From positions 620,001 to 684,000 of the forward strand of contig NZ_BMNN01000001.1 of assembly GCF_014646575.1 (NCBI RefSeq): 64,000 nucleotides of DNA, in the 5' to 3' direction. This DNA is from Halopseudomonas pertucinogena (GTDB lineage Bacteria; Pseudomonadota; Gammaproteobacteria; Pseudomonadales; Pseudomonadaceae). The position numbers were made by a program, and so were the translations under genes. Of the stretch, positions 33,830 to 41,936 are shown piece after piece. The notes under the pieces were generated by a model. That model saw only the letters and a program-made list of their open reading frames with translations. It was not told the origin of the DNA and did not search any database. Each line of letters starts with the position of its first letter. Positions within the stretch are counted from its first letter, which is position 1.

Positions 33830-35879
33830 CTTGGGAGTTCCTGTCACGTCTTTCCCCGTCCAGGGCCTTGAGCCTTTCCCGGGGGGCAGGTTGTTCGAGC
33901 ATGCGGGCCGCGGCGTCCGGCCAGCGGCGGCGCCAGTTTGGATGGCGGTCGTCCGAGCCGGGCATGTTGGGTTGTTCGATGCTGGCCATCACGTCCTCCA
34001 GGGGCACCAGCACCAGCGGCGCGGGAGTGCGGCCCAGGTAACGCAGGCAGCTGGTCAGGCGTTCGTCATCGTCGGCGGCGGGCAGCTGCTCCTGTTGCAG
34101 GGCGCTGTCGAGGATGCGAATTTCCTCGGTGCGCTGTTGCCGGGCGGCAGCTGCGTCTTCGGCATCGATCTGGTCGGTCTGCTGGCGCCAGTGGATGTCA
34201 TGACCCTCAAGCCAGCCCGCGGTGGTCGGCAGGTCGTGGGTGCTGGTGGTGGCCAGCGCCTCGGCCGACCACTGGCGGGGCGGCGGCAGGACACTGTCCT
34301 GCTGCTCGAACTGCAGCACCCGCATGCCGAGTATGCTGCGTTGGCCCAGTATCTCCTGCAGTCCCGCAGGTACCGTGCCCAGGTCCTCACCGATGATCAG
34401 TGCGCGATGCCGCCAGGCTTCCAGGGTGAGCAGCCGCAGCAGGTCGTCCATCGGATAGCTCAGGTAGGCACCGCGGCCGGCGCTTTCGCCCTCGGGGATG
34501 ATCCACAACCGCTGCAGGCCCATGATGTGGTCTATCCGCAGCCCGCCGCTGTGACGCAGGTTGGCCCGCAGCATGTCGATGAAGGCGCTGTAGCCATGCT
34601 CCTGCAGGCCGAGCGGCGAGAACGCCGCCACTCCCCAGTTCTGGCCGGTCCTGCTGAGCAGATCCGGCGGTGCGCCTATGCTCACCCGCCCCAGGAGCTG
34701 TTCCTGGCAGGCCCAGCCGAAACTGCCGGCCGGATCGGCACCTATCGCCATATCCGCAATGAGCCCGATGCCCATGCCGCTCTCACGGGCAAGTTCCTGG
34801 GCCCGGGCGAGGCCGCGGGCGGCGAGCCACTGGCCGAAGGCGTGAAAGTCCAGTTCTCCGGCATGCTGCGCCGCGAACTGGCGAACCTCTGCCGTGTCCG
34901 GCTGCTGCCACGGGGCGGGCCATTTCCGCCAGTCAGCCCCCATGCCCTGATCGAGCATGTGACGCTGCAGCGCCTCATGACAACAATGCAGCTGCAGGGC
35001 TTCGCCACCCTGGGCCCGGAACTGCTGGAAATCCTGTTGCAGATCCGCCGGCAGTTCTGCCAGCCGGCCATGGAAGTGGCGCAGCAGGGCAAGACGCAGC
35101 GCGGAGGCGGCCGGCCAGTCGATCAGATCCAGCTGCTCGAGCTGGGTGGCCTGTTCCTCCAGACCGCACTGGCGCAGAGCCTGGGCCATCTCGGCTTCGC
35201 CCAGCAGGGAAGCAGGATCGGCATGGAGAATGTTGTAGTGGTTGCGGCTGGAAGGGGAGTAGGGGCTGTACTGGTCCGGCAGGCTGCTGAACATCGCATG
35301 CAGGGGGCTGATTGCCAGTGCATCGGCGCCCAGCGCGGCGGCGCTGCCAATAAGTTGTTGCAGTGCGCCCAGATCGCCCAGCCCCCCATCGTTCTGCCGG
35401 CGCAGCGAATAGACCTGGGCGGCAATCCCCCAGATATGCCCCTTGCCGGTGAGTTCGGCCACCGTGGGACAGCGCGATGGTGCGCAGGCCAGGGTCCACT
35501 GTTGCTCGCCGCAGCTCAGTTGATGATAACCGCAGGGCTGCGCGGCGAGCCGCCCGTGGCTGTCGACCCGCGCCTCGTGCCGGCTGCCGTCTTCACGCTG
35601 AATCGTGCAGTAGCTGCCGGCGGCCAGCCGCCCCCGCAGATCGATGGGCTGATCGGCATCGGTGATCAGCAGCGGGCCTGATTCGGCTGCCGCCTTGCGC
35701 CGGCGCAGCTGCCTGAGACTCTTGTCAGCCTGCTCGGGACTGTCAGCCGGCAGGCCAAGCGCGCCCAGCACGCTGCGCAAGGCGTCTTCATCGAGGTTCA
35801 GCAGTTTGCCGTGGGCGTCGTTCCACTGGCAGAGAATGCCCGCCTCCTCGGCGAGCTCCCGCAGCGGCTGGCTGATCAT
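33822..35879 (-). CDS. malQ: 4-alpha-glucanotransferase (amylomaltase) MalQ
   Basis: The 685-residue GH77 enzyme transfers glucan segments between maltodextrins. Bacterial MalQ features are an N-terminal helical/beta extension of about 140 residues, then 'GIAAQVYSLRRQNDGGLGDL' and 'SPYSPSSRNHYN'. The active site has Asp in 'GLRIDHIMGL' (about 449), Glu in 'IGEDLGTVP' (about 497) and 'STHDLPTTAGW' (about 550). It overlaps treZ by four bases upstream and treY by eight downstream. It likely recycles short oligosaccharides left by GlgX and TreY/TreZ into longer chains. Confidence 0.95.
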   Translation of the reverse strand: MISQPLRELAEEAGILCQWNDAHGKLLNLDEDALRSVLGALGLPADSPEQADKSLRQLRRRKAAAESGPLLITDADQPIDLRGRLAAGSYCTIQREDGSRHEARVDSHGRLAAQPCGYHQLSCGEQQWTLACAPSRCPTVAELTGKGHIWGIAAQVYSLRRQNDGGLGDLGALQQLIGSAAALGADALAISPLHAMFSSLPDQYSPYSPSSRNHYNILHADPASLLGEAEMAQALRQCGLEEQATQLEQLDLIDWPAASALRLALLRHFHGRLAELPADLQQDFQQFRAQGGEALQLHCCHEALQRHMLDQGMGADWRKWPAPWQQPDTAEVRQFAAQHAGELDFHAFGQWLAARGLARAQELARESGMGIGLIADMAIGADPAGSFGWACQEQLLGRVSIGAPPDLLSRTGQNWGVAAFSPLGLQEHGYSAFIDMLRANLRHSGGLRIDHIMGLQRLWIIPEGESAGRGAYLSYPMDDLLRLLTLEAWRHRALIIGEDLGTVPAGLQEILGQRSILGMRVLQFEQQDSVLPPPRQWSAEALATTSTHDLPTTAGWLEGHDIHWRQQTDQIDAEDAAAARQQRTEEIRILDSALQQEQLPAADDDERLTSCLRYLGRTPAPLVLVPLEDVMASIEQPNMPGSDDRHPNWRRRWPDAAARMLEQPAPRERLKALDGERRDRNSQDD

Positions 35880-37639
35880 GTCGCCGGGTCCAGGATGGCC
35901 CGCATGCTGAAGCCCGGCAGCAGCCCGGCATCCTGGGAGAGACTGGCGCGATAGTCATGGATTATCCGGGTGCCGGCCTCCGGTGGGCTGACCTTCACCG
36001 GGTGTTCCGACAGGTTCAGCTCGATACGCAGGCGGCTGCCGTCGCCGAGCTTCCAGCGGGCAGACACGGCCTTTTCAGCCAGGATAACGGTGCCATCGGA
36101 CTCGGTGCCTGGCAGGCGCGGGACGATATGGGCGTGGCGCAGCTGCAGCAAAGTGCGGTAATAGGCGAACCAGTCGGCCTGCAGCGTCGGGTTGCCCGAC
36201 GCTCGGTCGGGAACCGAGGTCAGGTAGGTGGAGGCGCTGTTCGGGTCAGGAATGCGCTGCCGCAGCAGTTCGTCGGCAAACGCACGGAAGTCGGCAAATT
36301 CGTTGCGGCGCCCCTCACGCACGGCTTTGGCCAGGTCCTCCGGGTGGTCGGTGAAATACAGGAACGGTTGTTCGCAGCCCCATTCCTCCCCCATGAACAG
36401 CAGGGGAATCATCGGGCAGAGCAGGACAAGCCCGAGTGCGGCCTTTATCCCGCGATGATCGGCCAGGTTCACCAGCCTCTCGCCGAGGGCGCGGTTGCCT
36501 ATCTGATCGTGGTTCTGCAGGAACAGGATGAACGCGGTGGGGGGCAGGTGGCCGCTGGGCTCGCCGCGGCTCTGCCCGCGGCGGTCGACCTCACCCTGAT
36601 AGATGAAGCCCTCCTCCAGGCAGCGGGCCAGCTTGATGGTGGTCTCCCTGGCAAAATCCCGATAGTAGCTTTCGTCTTCCCCGGTCAGCAGGACATGCAG
36701 GGCATGATGACCGTCGTCGTTCCACTGGGCGTCATAGCCGGCCTCCAGCAGACTGGCCTGGTTGCATTCGTTTTCCAGCATGAGATGCACCTGGCGGTCA
36801 TCCGGCACGCTGTCGCGGATGCGCTCCGCGAGGTTGAGCAGGAACTCCTGATTGTCGATCGCGTGGACGGCGTCCAGGCGCAGCCCATCCATCCGGTAGT
36901 CGGTCAGCCACATCAGCGCGTTCTCGCAGAAGAAGTCGGCAACCTGTGGCCGGCTGAAGTCGATGGCGGCGCCCCAGGGCGTGTCGCTGTCGGCCTGGAA
37001 GAAGGAGCTGGCGTACTGCGCAAGATGATTCCCTTCAGGGCCGAAGTGGTTGTACACCACATCGATGAAAACCATGATGCCCATGCCATGGGCCGCGTCC
37101 ACCAGCTGACGAAGCTGGTCGGGCGTACCGAGGGTGCATTGCGGCGCGAAGGGGAAGACACCGTCGTAGCCCCAGTTGCGCTTGCCCGGGTACTGACTCA
37201 GCGGCATCAGCTCTATGGCGGTCACACCCAGTTCCTGGAGCTCGGGCAGGCGCTGGCGGATGCCGTCGTAGCCCCCCATCGCGGCGGGGTGCAGCTCATA
37301 GATGACGGTCTCGTGCCAGGGCCGGCCGCGCCAGTCGTTGTTGCGCCAGATGAAGGCGCCCGGATTGTCCACGCAGCTGGGGCCATTGACCCCCTGCGGC
37401 TGATAGCGGGACGCCGGGTCGGGTACCGAAATCCGGTCGTCGATCAGAAACTGATAATGGGTTCCCGCCCCGCACAGCACCCGCGCGCTGTACCAGCCCT
37501 CATCCTGATGATGAAGGCTGTGAACGCTGCCGTCCCCCAGGCGGACCGCCACGCTGCTGGCGTCGGGCGCCCACAGCGAGAAGACCGTGCCGCCGTCCGG
37601 CTGGACGGTGGCACCGTGCATGTGGGTCAGTTCGCGCAT
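35876..37639 (-). CDS. treZ: Malto-oligosyltrehalose trehalohydrolase TreZ
   Basis: TreZ (587 residues) releases trehalose from the product of TreY. The N-terminal CBM48-like module is 'GTVFSLWAPDASSVAVRLGD'. The GH13 barrel has 'VIYELHPAAMGGYDGIRQRL', 'FIDVVYNHFGPEGNHL', Asp in 'MDGLRLDAVHAI' (about 254), Glu in 'LMLENECNQ' (about 286) and 'FLQNHDQIGNRALG' (about 373), the last typical of TreZ. ATG 37639 has GGAGAG seven bases upstream and lies 13 bases inside the end of glgA; ATG 37621 is a weaker alternative. Confidence 0.95.
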   Translation of the reverse strand: MRELTHMHGATVQPDGGTVFSLWAPDASSVAVRLGDGSVHSLHHQDEGWYSARVLCGAGTHYQFLIDDRISVPDPASRYQPQGVNGPSCVDNPGAFIWRNNDWRGRPWHETVIYELHPAAMGGYDGIRQRLPELQELGVTAIELMPLSQYPGKRNWGYDGVFPFAPQCTLGTPDQLRQLVDAAHGMGIMVFIDVVYNHFGPEGNHLAQYASSFFQADSDTPWGAAIDFSRPQVADFFCENALMWLTDYRMDGLRLDAVHAIDNQEFLLNLAERIRDSVPDDRQVHLMLENECNQASLLEAGYDAQWNDDGHHALHVLLTGEDESYYRDFARETTIKLARCLEEGFIYQGEVDRRGQSRGEPSGHLPPTAFILFLQNHDQIGNRALGERLVNLADHRGIKAALGLVLLCPMIPLLFMGEEWGCEQPFLYFTDHPEDLAKAVREGRRNEFADFRAFADELLRQRIPDPNSASTYLTSVPDRASGNPTLQADWFAYYRTLLQLRHAHIVPRLPGTESDGTVILAEKAVSARWKLGDGSRLRIELNLSEHPVKVSPPEAGTRIIHDYRASLSQDAGLLPGFSMRAILDPAT

Positions 37640-39204
37640 GCCAGCGCTCTCCGACCATGGGCGGCAATGGCATCGGTATGACTGTCGATGAGGCGGCGGT
37701 ACAGCCGGTCGTAGGGTTTGACCGATTGCTGCCAGTAGAGCGGTGCGGCCATCGCCTTGCAGCGCATGGCGTTGAGCAGCAATGGGCGGCGATGTACGTT
37801 GAGCGCCCGGCGAATGGCCTGCAGATAGCTGTCGGCGGTGGGTTCGCGGAACAGGAACCCGGAGACCCCGTCCTCGATGGTGTCAGCCAGCCCGCCGGTG
37901 CGGCGGGCGATGGGCAGTGACGCATAGCACTGCGCGTAGATCTGACTCAACCCGCAGGGCTCGTAACGTGAGGGCATCAGCAGGAAGTCGCTGCCGGCGA
38001 TGATGCGCCGGGCTTCGGTCTCGCAGAACTGCAGATTGACCCCGATACGCCCGGGATGGCGGCGGGCCAGCTCTTCCACCTGCCGTTCCAGCGCGCGCTC
38101 GCCCTGGCCGATGATGGCTATCCGGCCACCGGCGGCGACGATTTCGTCAGCCACCGCGATAGTCAGGTCAATGCCTTTCTGATGGACCAGGCGGGAAACA
38201 ACGGCGAACAGAGGGGCATCCTCTTCGGCAAAGCCGAAGCGGCGCTCCACATAACGGGTATTGGCCCGCTTGCCTTCCCACTGGTTGGGCGCAAAACCCT
38301 CAACAAGGCGGGGGTCGGTGCGGGGTTGCCAGCTGTCATCGATACCATTGACGTGGCCGCTGAGGCGCCGCTCCCGTGCCTTCTGGCGCAGCAGACCTTC
38401 CAGTCCGCAGCCGAATGCGGGGGAGGTTATCTCGTGGGCGTAGGTCTGGCTTACGGTGGTGACCTGGGTGGCGTAATTGATGCCTGCCTTGAGGAAGGAC
38501 AGGTCACCGTAGTATTCCATTCCGTCCTGGGTCAGGGCTTCCTCCGGCAGACCGAGTTCGACCCGGCAGTCGGCGGAGCACAGGCCCTGATAGGCCAGGT
38601 TGTGGATGGTGAATACGCAGGGAGTACGCTCGCCGCTCCATTCCATGTAGGCCGGGGTCAGACCGGTGGTCCAGTCGTTGGCATGAACCAGATCCGGCTG
38701 CCAGTTGCGAACACCCTGGCCGGCGGCGATACGGGCCGCAGCCAGGGACAGGCGGGCAAAGCGGATGTGATTGTCGGGCCAGTCCTGGCCCTGGGCGTCG
38801 CCGTAGGGGTTGCCCTCGCGGTCATACAGCTGCTGGCAGAGCACAACGTAGACGGTGAGTTGATCCGGCAGGGTCATCTCGCCGATCAGGCACGGCGGTA
38901 TGGCGCCCAGCCCCGGCAGCTTGCCGACCACCCGAATCGGCAGGCCGCTGCGGATGACCTGGCGATAGCCGGGAATCAGTACCCGAACCCGGTGGTGCTT
39001 GCCCAGAGCGCGGGGCAGGGCGGCGGACACGTCACCCAGGCCGCCGACCTTCACCAGATCGGTGATCTCGGGGGTGACGAAAAGAATATCGTGTGCAGTG
39101 TTTCCTGGCGGCGAAGGCATCGCCTGAACATGCAGCTGCGGTTGCGATTGTGTTTTGATGCGTTTGAACGACTCTCCCGGCAGGACCGCCGCAGCATTTC
39201 CCAT
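37627..39204 (-). CDS. glgA: Glycogen synthase GlgA (GT5)
   Basis: The 525-residue GT5 glycosyltransferase elongates alpha-1,4-glucan from a nucleotide sugar; GlgA and its relatives can also make maltose-1-phosphate. Key pieces are the donor-binding 'KVGGLGDVSAALPRALG', 'VHANDWTTGLTPAYMEW', 'INYATQVTTVSQTYAHEI' and the C-terminal 'LLMPSRYEPCGLSQIYAQ'. ATG 39204 follows GGAGG by five bases; an ATG at 39120 nearer the usual family start has a poorer site. It heads the minus-strand run and overlaps treZ. The 221-base gap to the divergent CinA-type gene should hold the operon promoter. No glgC is present nearby, so the glucosyl donor here is uncertain. Confidence 0.93.
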   Translation of the reverse strand: MGNAAAVLPGESFKRIKTQSQPQLHVQAMPSPPGNTAHDILFVTPEITDLVKVGGLGDVSAALPRALGKHHRVRVLIPGYRQVIRSGLPIRVVGKLPGLGAIPPCLIGEMTLPDQLTVYVVLCQQLYDREGNPYGDAQGQDWPDNHIRFARLSLAAARIAAGQGVRNWQPDLVHANDWTTGLTPAYMEWSGERTPCVFTIHNLAYQGLCSADCRVELGLPEEALTQDGMEYYGDLSFLKAGINYATQVTTVSQTYAHEITSPAFGCGLEGLLRQKARERRLSGHVNGIDDSWQPRTDPRLVEGFAPNQWEGKRANTRYVERRFGFAEEDAPLFAVVSRLVHQKGIDLTIAVADEIVAAGGRIAIIGQGERALERQVEELARRHPGRIGVNLQFCETEARRIIAGSDFLLMPSRYEPCGLSQIYAQCYASLPIARRTGGLADTIEDGVSGFLFREPTADSYLQAIRRALNVHRRPLLLNAMRCKAMAAPLYWQQSVKPYDRLYRRLIDSHTDAIAAHGRRALACAN

Positions 39205-39425
39205 ACCATCCTCCAAACCCGATATCTGTTGTCTGTAATGAGAGATGGCGGTTTGCAGCCATTGCGCATACCGACGCTCTGTTTTCCATCACTCAATTCA
39301 GTGACCGGTGGGTCTCGGAGAAGTTTCGACTTTTTTGTCCGCTCAGCGCAGCGGCAAGGGGAACTTTGTTGCGGCCTCCGGCGCTCTAAATCCGCATGAC
39401 TGAACGCAACGAAGGAGGCTGGCTG

Positions 39426-39914
39426 ATGCACAAACTGAAGGCGGTGGTGGACTTTCTGGAGAACCAGAAACTGGTGCTGGCGACCGCCGAATCCTGCACC
39501 GCAGGGCTGATTGCAGCACGCCTGGCCGAGGTACCCGGCAGCGGTTCGGTGATGGAGTGCGGCTACGTTGTGTACGCTGTTGAAGCCAAGCGCCGCATGC
39601 TCGGCGTCAACCAGCAGACCATTGACGAGTTCGGCCTGACCAGCGAAGAGGTGGCGCGGGAAATGGCGCTCGGGGCGCTGGAGCGCTGCGGTGCGGACGT
39701 GACCCTGGCCGACACCGGCCTGGCCGAAGCGGAGGGCGAGCTAGACGGCACCATCTGTTTTGCCTGCGCGATGCAGGTCAAGGGCAGGCCGGAGGTGTTC
39801 AGCGAGACGCTCAAATTTCCGGGCGAGCGCAACGAGGTAAGGGAGCAGGCGGCCAGGCATGCGTTGCTGTCGCTGGAACGCTATGTGGGCATCCTGCGGG
39901 GCAGCCCGGACTGA
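39426..39914 (+). CDS. CinA C-terminal family nicotinamide-nucleotide amidase
   Basis: The 162-residue protein is a stand-alone CinA C-terminal domain (PncC type), which in E. coli deamidates nicotinamide mononucleotide. Landmarks are 'LATAESCTAGLIAARLAEVP', 'VVYAVEAKRRMLGV', 'MALGALERCGADVTLADTGL' and 'TICFACAM'. The central 'ESCTAG' carries the active-site serine region. ATG 39426 follows GGAGG by seven bases; an in-frame ATG at 39396 has no such site. Some family members are merely CinA-like, so the reaction is an assignment by family. It is divergent from glgA. Confidence 0.8.
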   Translation: MHKLKAVVDFLENQKLVLATAESCTAGLIAARLAEVPGSGSVMECGYVVYAVEAKRRMLGVNQQTIDEFGLTSEEVAREMALGALERCGADVTLADTGLAEAEGELDGTICFACAMQVKGRPEVFSETLKFPGERNEVREQAARHALLSLERYVGILRGSPD

Positions 39915-39924
39915 GCGCCGCCGG

Positions 39925-40323
39925 CTACCAGAATCCTTTGGGGTGGCGTTCCTCCACGGGTGGCAGGATGACGCTGAACCCCTCGCGGAACAACGTACTC
40001 AGGTGCGTGTCCAGCACCATGTTGTTGATCGACTCCAGCCCGCCCGATACCCGGCGGCAACTTCCGTCCACCGTCAGCAGCAACTGGTGTTGAACCTGCA
40101 GGCTCGCCTGATCCAGCTGGATCAGGTAATGACTGGCATGGGCATTGTCATTGGCACTCACCTGCAGACAGAGCTCCGGCGGATTGCCCCCGGTATGCAC
40201 GGTCGCCTGCAGGCCGGCCTCCCGGGCTGACAGCGCGGCCTGCTCGAATACCGGGGCGGCGCGGGCGAGCAGAACCTCGCTGTAACGGCGTTTCAGCTCG
40301 TCAGGAGAAATATCGTGGTTCAT
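39925..40323 (-). CDS. Hypothetical protein, 132 residues
   Basis: I do not recognise this protein. It starts 'MNHDISPDELKRRYSEVLLA' at ATG 40323 with GGGGATTG before it. It then has an Ala-rich helix, a beta-prone 'GNPPELCLQVSAND', 'LQVQHQLLLTVDGSCRR' and a C-terminal 'GFSVILPPVEERHPKGFW'. It is soluble-looking, with no signal peptide or membrane segment. Neighbours are the convergent CinA-type gene, whose stop is 10 bases away, and the divergent second KGG gene. Codon use matches its surroundings. Confidence 0.6.
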   Translation of the reverse strand: MNHDISPDELKRRYSEVLLARAAPVFEQAALSAREAGLQATVHTGGNPPELCLQVSANDNAHASHYLIQLDQASLQVQHQLLLTVDGSCRRVSGGLESINNMVLDTHLSTLFREGFSVILPPVEERHPKGFW

Positions 40324-40490
40324 GGTCAATCCCCGATCGTGTGGTTGTGCGTTTGGAGTGCTCGGGGGCGGGCGGGTTCCGACATCCCGTCGCGCTGGCC
40401 AAAAATAACGCGAACCTCTGTGGCAGGTGGGTCTCCAAATAATCGGGTGCCCTGCACCTGCATGTTAAAAACTGATTGGAGGCCAAGCAC

Positions 40491-40655
40491 ATGACCCAAC
40501 GTAGAGGTGGTAAAGGCAATTTCGCCGAAAATCCGCAACGTGCATCGGAAGCAGGCAGAAAGGGAGGTCAGGCCAGCGGCGGCAACTTCAAGAACAACCC
40601 GCAGCGCGCCGCAGAAGCCGGACGCAAGGGCGGGCAGCAGAGCAGACGGAGTTGA
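40491..40655 (+). CDS. KGG-repeat stress protein (second copy)
   Basis: This 54-residue gene is a paralogue of the one at 13552. It again has two repeats, 'GNFAENPQRASEAGRKGGQ' and 'GNFKNNPQRAAEAGRKGGQ', with a basic end. ATG 40491 follows TTGGAGG by eight bases and a hairpin terminator follows the TGA, so it is a complete single-gene unit. It is hydrophilic and probably disordered. The general-stress role of KGG proteins is known only by association. The two copies bracket the glycogen/trehalose genes. Confidence 0.88.
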   Translation: MTQRRGGKGNFAENPQRASEAGRKGGQASGGNFKNNPQRAAEAGRKGGQQSRRS

Positions 40656-40666
40656 AGGATGACAAG

Positions 40667-40689
40667 CAGGGGCCACACGGCCCCTGTTT
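40667..40689 (+). terminator. Terminator after the second KGG gene
   Basis: CAGGGGCC and GGCCCCTG pair around an ACAC loop, followed by TTT. The stem is strong and the T-tract short. Confidence 0.75.
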
Positions 40690-40832
40690 CGCAGACGCTG
40701 TGGCATGCGTGGTGGTTGCCGAAATGCCGACTGGATCATTTTCCGGCTCTGCGGAGCAGTAGCCGGACCTGATAACCGCTGTTATGCTTCTGCTTCATTT
40801 CGCCCTTTCCGGGCTCGTCTCAAGAGGTAAGC

Positions 40833-41558
40833 ATGAAGCGGAATCTGCTGGCAGCCACAGTGGCAATTGGTATCGTGACCCTGATGGGCTGCAACAAGGA
40901 AAAGGAACCCGAACTCACGACCTCCATCCAACAGGCCTCCTACGGGATCGGTCTGAACCTGGGCCAGAGCCTGGCGCAGGATGGACTCAACGAACTCGAC
41001 ATCGACGCGCTGACGCTGGGCATGAAGGACGCTCTGGGCGGCACCGATGCGCGCGTCGATGAAAAAGACATCATCGCCGCCTTCGGCGACCTGCAGGCCA
41101 GCCTTGAAGCCCGTGCAAACGAGGCTGACGAAGAGGCACAGCAGGCCGGTGCCGACTTCCTGGCGGAGAACGGTGCCCGTGATGGCGTGATCACCACCGA
41201 GTCCGGTCTGCAGTACGAGGTTCTCGAATCCGGCGACGCCGAGGGTGCCCAGCCGGGTGCTTCCGATGTCGTTACCGTTCACTACGAAGGCCGGCTGATC
41301 GACGGTACCGTGTTCGACAGCTCGCTCAGCCGTGGCGAACCCATCGATCTGCCGGTGGCTCAGGTCATCCCGGGGTGGGTTGAGGCGCTGCAGCTGATGC
41401 GTGTCGGTGACAAGTGGAAAGTGACCATTCCCAGCGAACTGGCCTACGGCCCCGCCAGCCCCAGCCCGCTGATCCCGCCGAATTCGGTGCTGGTCTTCGA
41501 TATGGAGCTGCTCGGCATCCAGGGTCAGGATGAGGGTCAGGAGCAGGATCAGGAATGA
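40833..41558 (+). CDS. FKBP-type peptidyl-prolyl isomerase lipoprotein
   Basis: The 241-residue protein begins with a lipoprotein signal, 'MKRNLLAATVAIGIVTLMGC' (lipobox L-M-G-C, Cys20), so it should be lipidated and face the periplasm. An N-terminal helical dimerisation region of the FkpA/Mip type (about 30-115) is followed by the FKBP domain (about 125-232): 'VTVHYEGRLIDGTVFDSS', 'QVIPGWVEALQLMRVGDKW' and 'IPSELAYGP'. It folds envelope proteins by proline isomerisation. The tail is Gln/Asp/Glu-rich. AAGAGGTAAGC precedes the ATG. Confidence 0.93.
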   Translation: MKRNLLAATVAIGIVTLMGCNKEKEPELTTSIQQASYGIGLNLGQSLAQDGLNELDIDALTLGMKDALGGTDARVDEKDIIAAFGDLQASLEARANEADEEAQQAGADFLAENGARDGVITTESGLQYEVLESGDAEGAQPGASDVVTVHYEGRLIDGTVFDSSLSRGEPIDLPVAQVIPGWVEALQLMRVGDKWKVTIPSELAYGPASPSPLIPPNSVLVFDMELLGIQGQDEGQEQDQE

Positions 41559-41565
41559 GTTGAAA

Positions 41566-41618
41566 GGTAACACCGGCGAAGGCGCGATGCAGACGCATCT
41601 CCCGTTCGCGGTGTTACC
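41566..41618 (+). terminator. Long hairpin after the FKBP gene
   Basis: GGTAACACCG (41566-41575) pairs with CGGTGTTACC (41609-41618). The stem extends inward with GCGAA/TTCGC after one bulged base and closes on an inner GATGC/GCATC hairpin. No U-tract follows, so it may protect or end the transcript without being a classical terminator. Confidence 0.5.
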
Positions 41619-41796
41619 GTTATGCACAATCTCCGGATAACAGCAAACGCTTTGTTGTTATTCGGAAGATTTATCTCCCGCCTTCGTTAAATTCCTGTTT
41701 TTACTCGATTTTTTTCCTCTGAACAAAAAATGTTCAGCTCGGCAGGCGCCCGTGCGGATGCGGCTTTGGTCGAGTTTCTCAGTGGTTGTTCACAGA

Positions 41797-41821
41797 GTTA
41801 TCCACAGTAACTGTGGGTAAC
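41797..41821. repeat. DnaA-box palindrome
   Basis: GTTATCCACAGT (41797-41808) and ACTGTGGGTAAC (41810-41821) are inverted around one base with a single mismatch. The left arm contains the exact consensus DnaA box TTATCCACA; the right arm reads TTACCCACA on the other strand. A further TTGTTCACA lies just to the left. Confidence 0.6.
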
Positions 41822-41868
41822 CGCGTAACGGGTATGAAGCGGAGGGCAGGGCGGAGGTTGGATCAGTA

Positions 41869-41892
41869 ACCCGCCCGGCAAGCCGGGCGGGT
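41869..41892 (-). terminator. GC-rich hairpin after prc
   Basis: ACCCGCCCGGC and GCCGGGCGGGT form an 11-bp perfect stem with a two-base centre, 45 bases past the prc stop codon. The following minus-strand bases are not U-rich, so it could be a terminator or simply a stabilising hairpin. Confidence 0.5.
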
Positions 41893-41936
41893 AGATGAGA
41901 GATGAGGACGGGCCGGCGGTCGGAACGTGAAGCAAC

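Larger units (their letters stand above)
41559..41936. other. Convergent intergenic region, non-coding
   Basis: This 378-base gap between two convergent genes holds no credible gene. It contains a long hairpin (41566-41618), an AT-rich segment (about 41640-41735, with a T7 run and GAACA/TGTTC inverted repeats near 41720), a DnaA-box palindrome (41797-41821) and a GC-rich hairpin next to the prc stop (41869-41892). I saw no promoter that I would trust. Confidence 0.6.
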
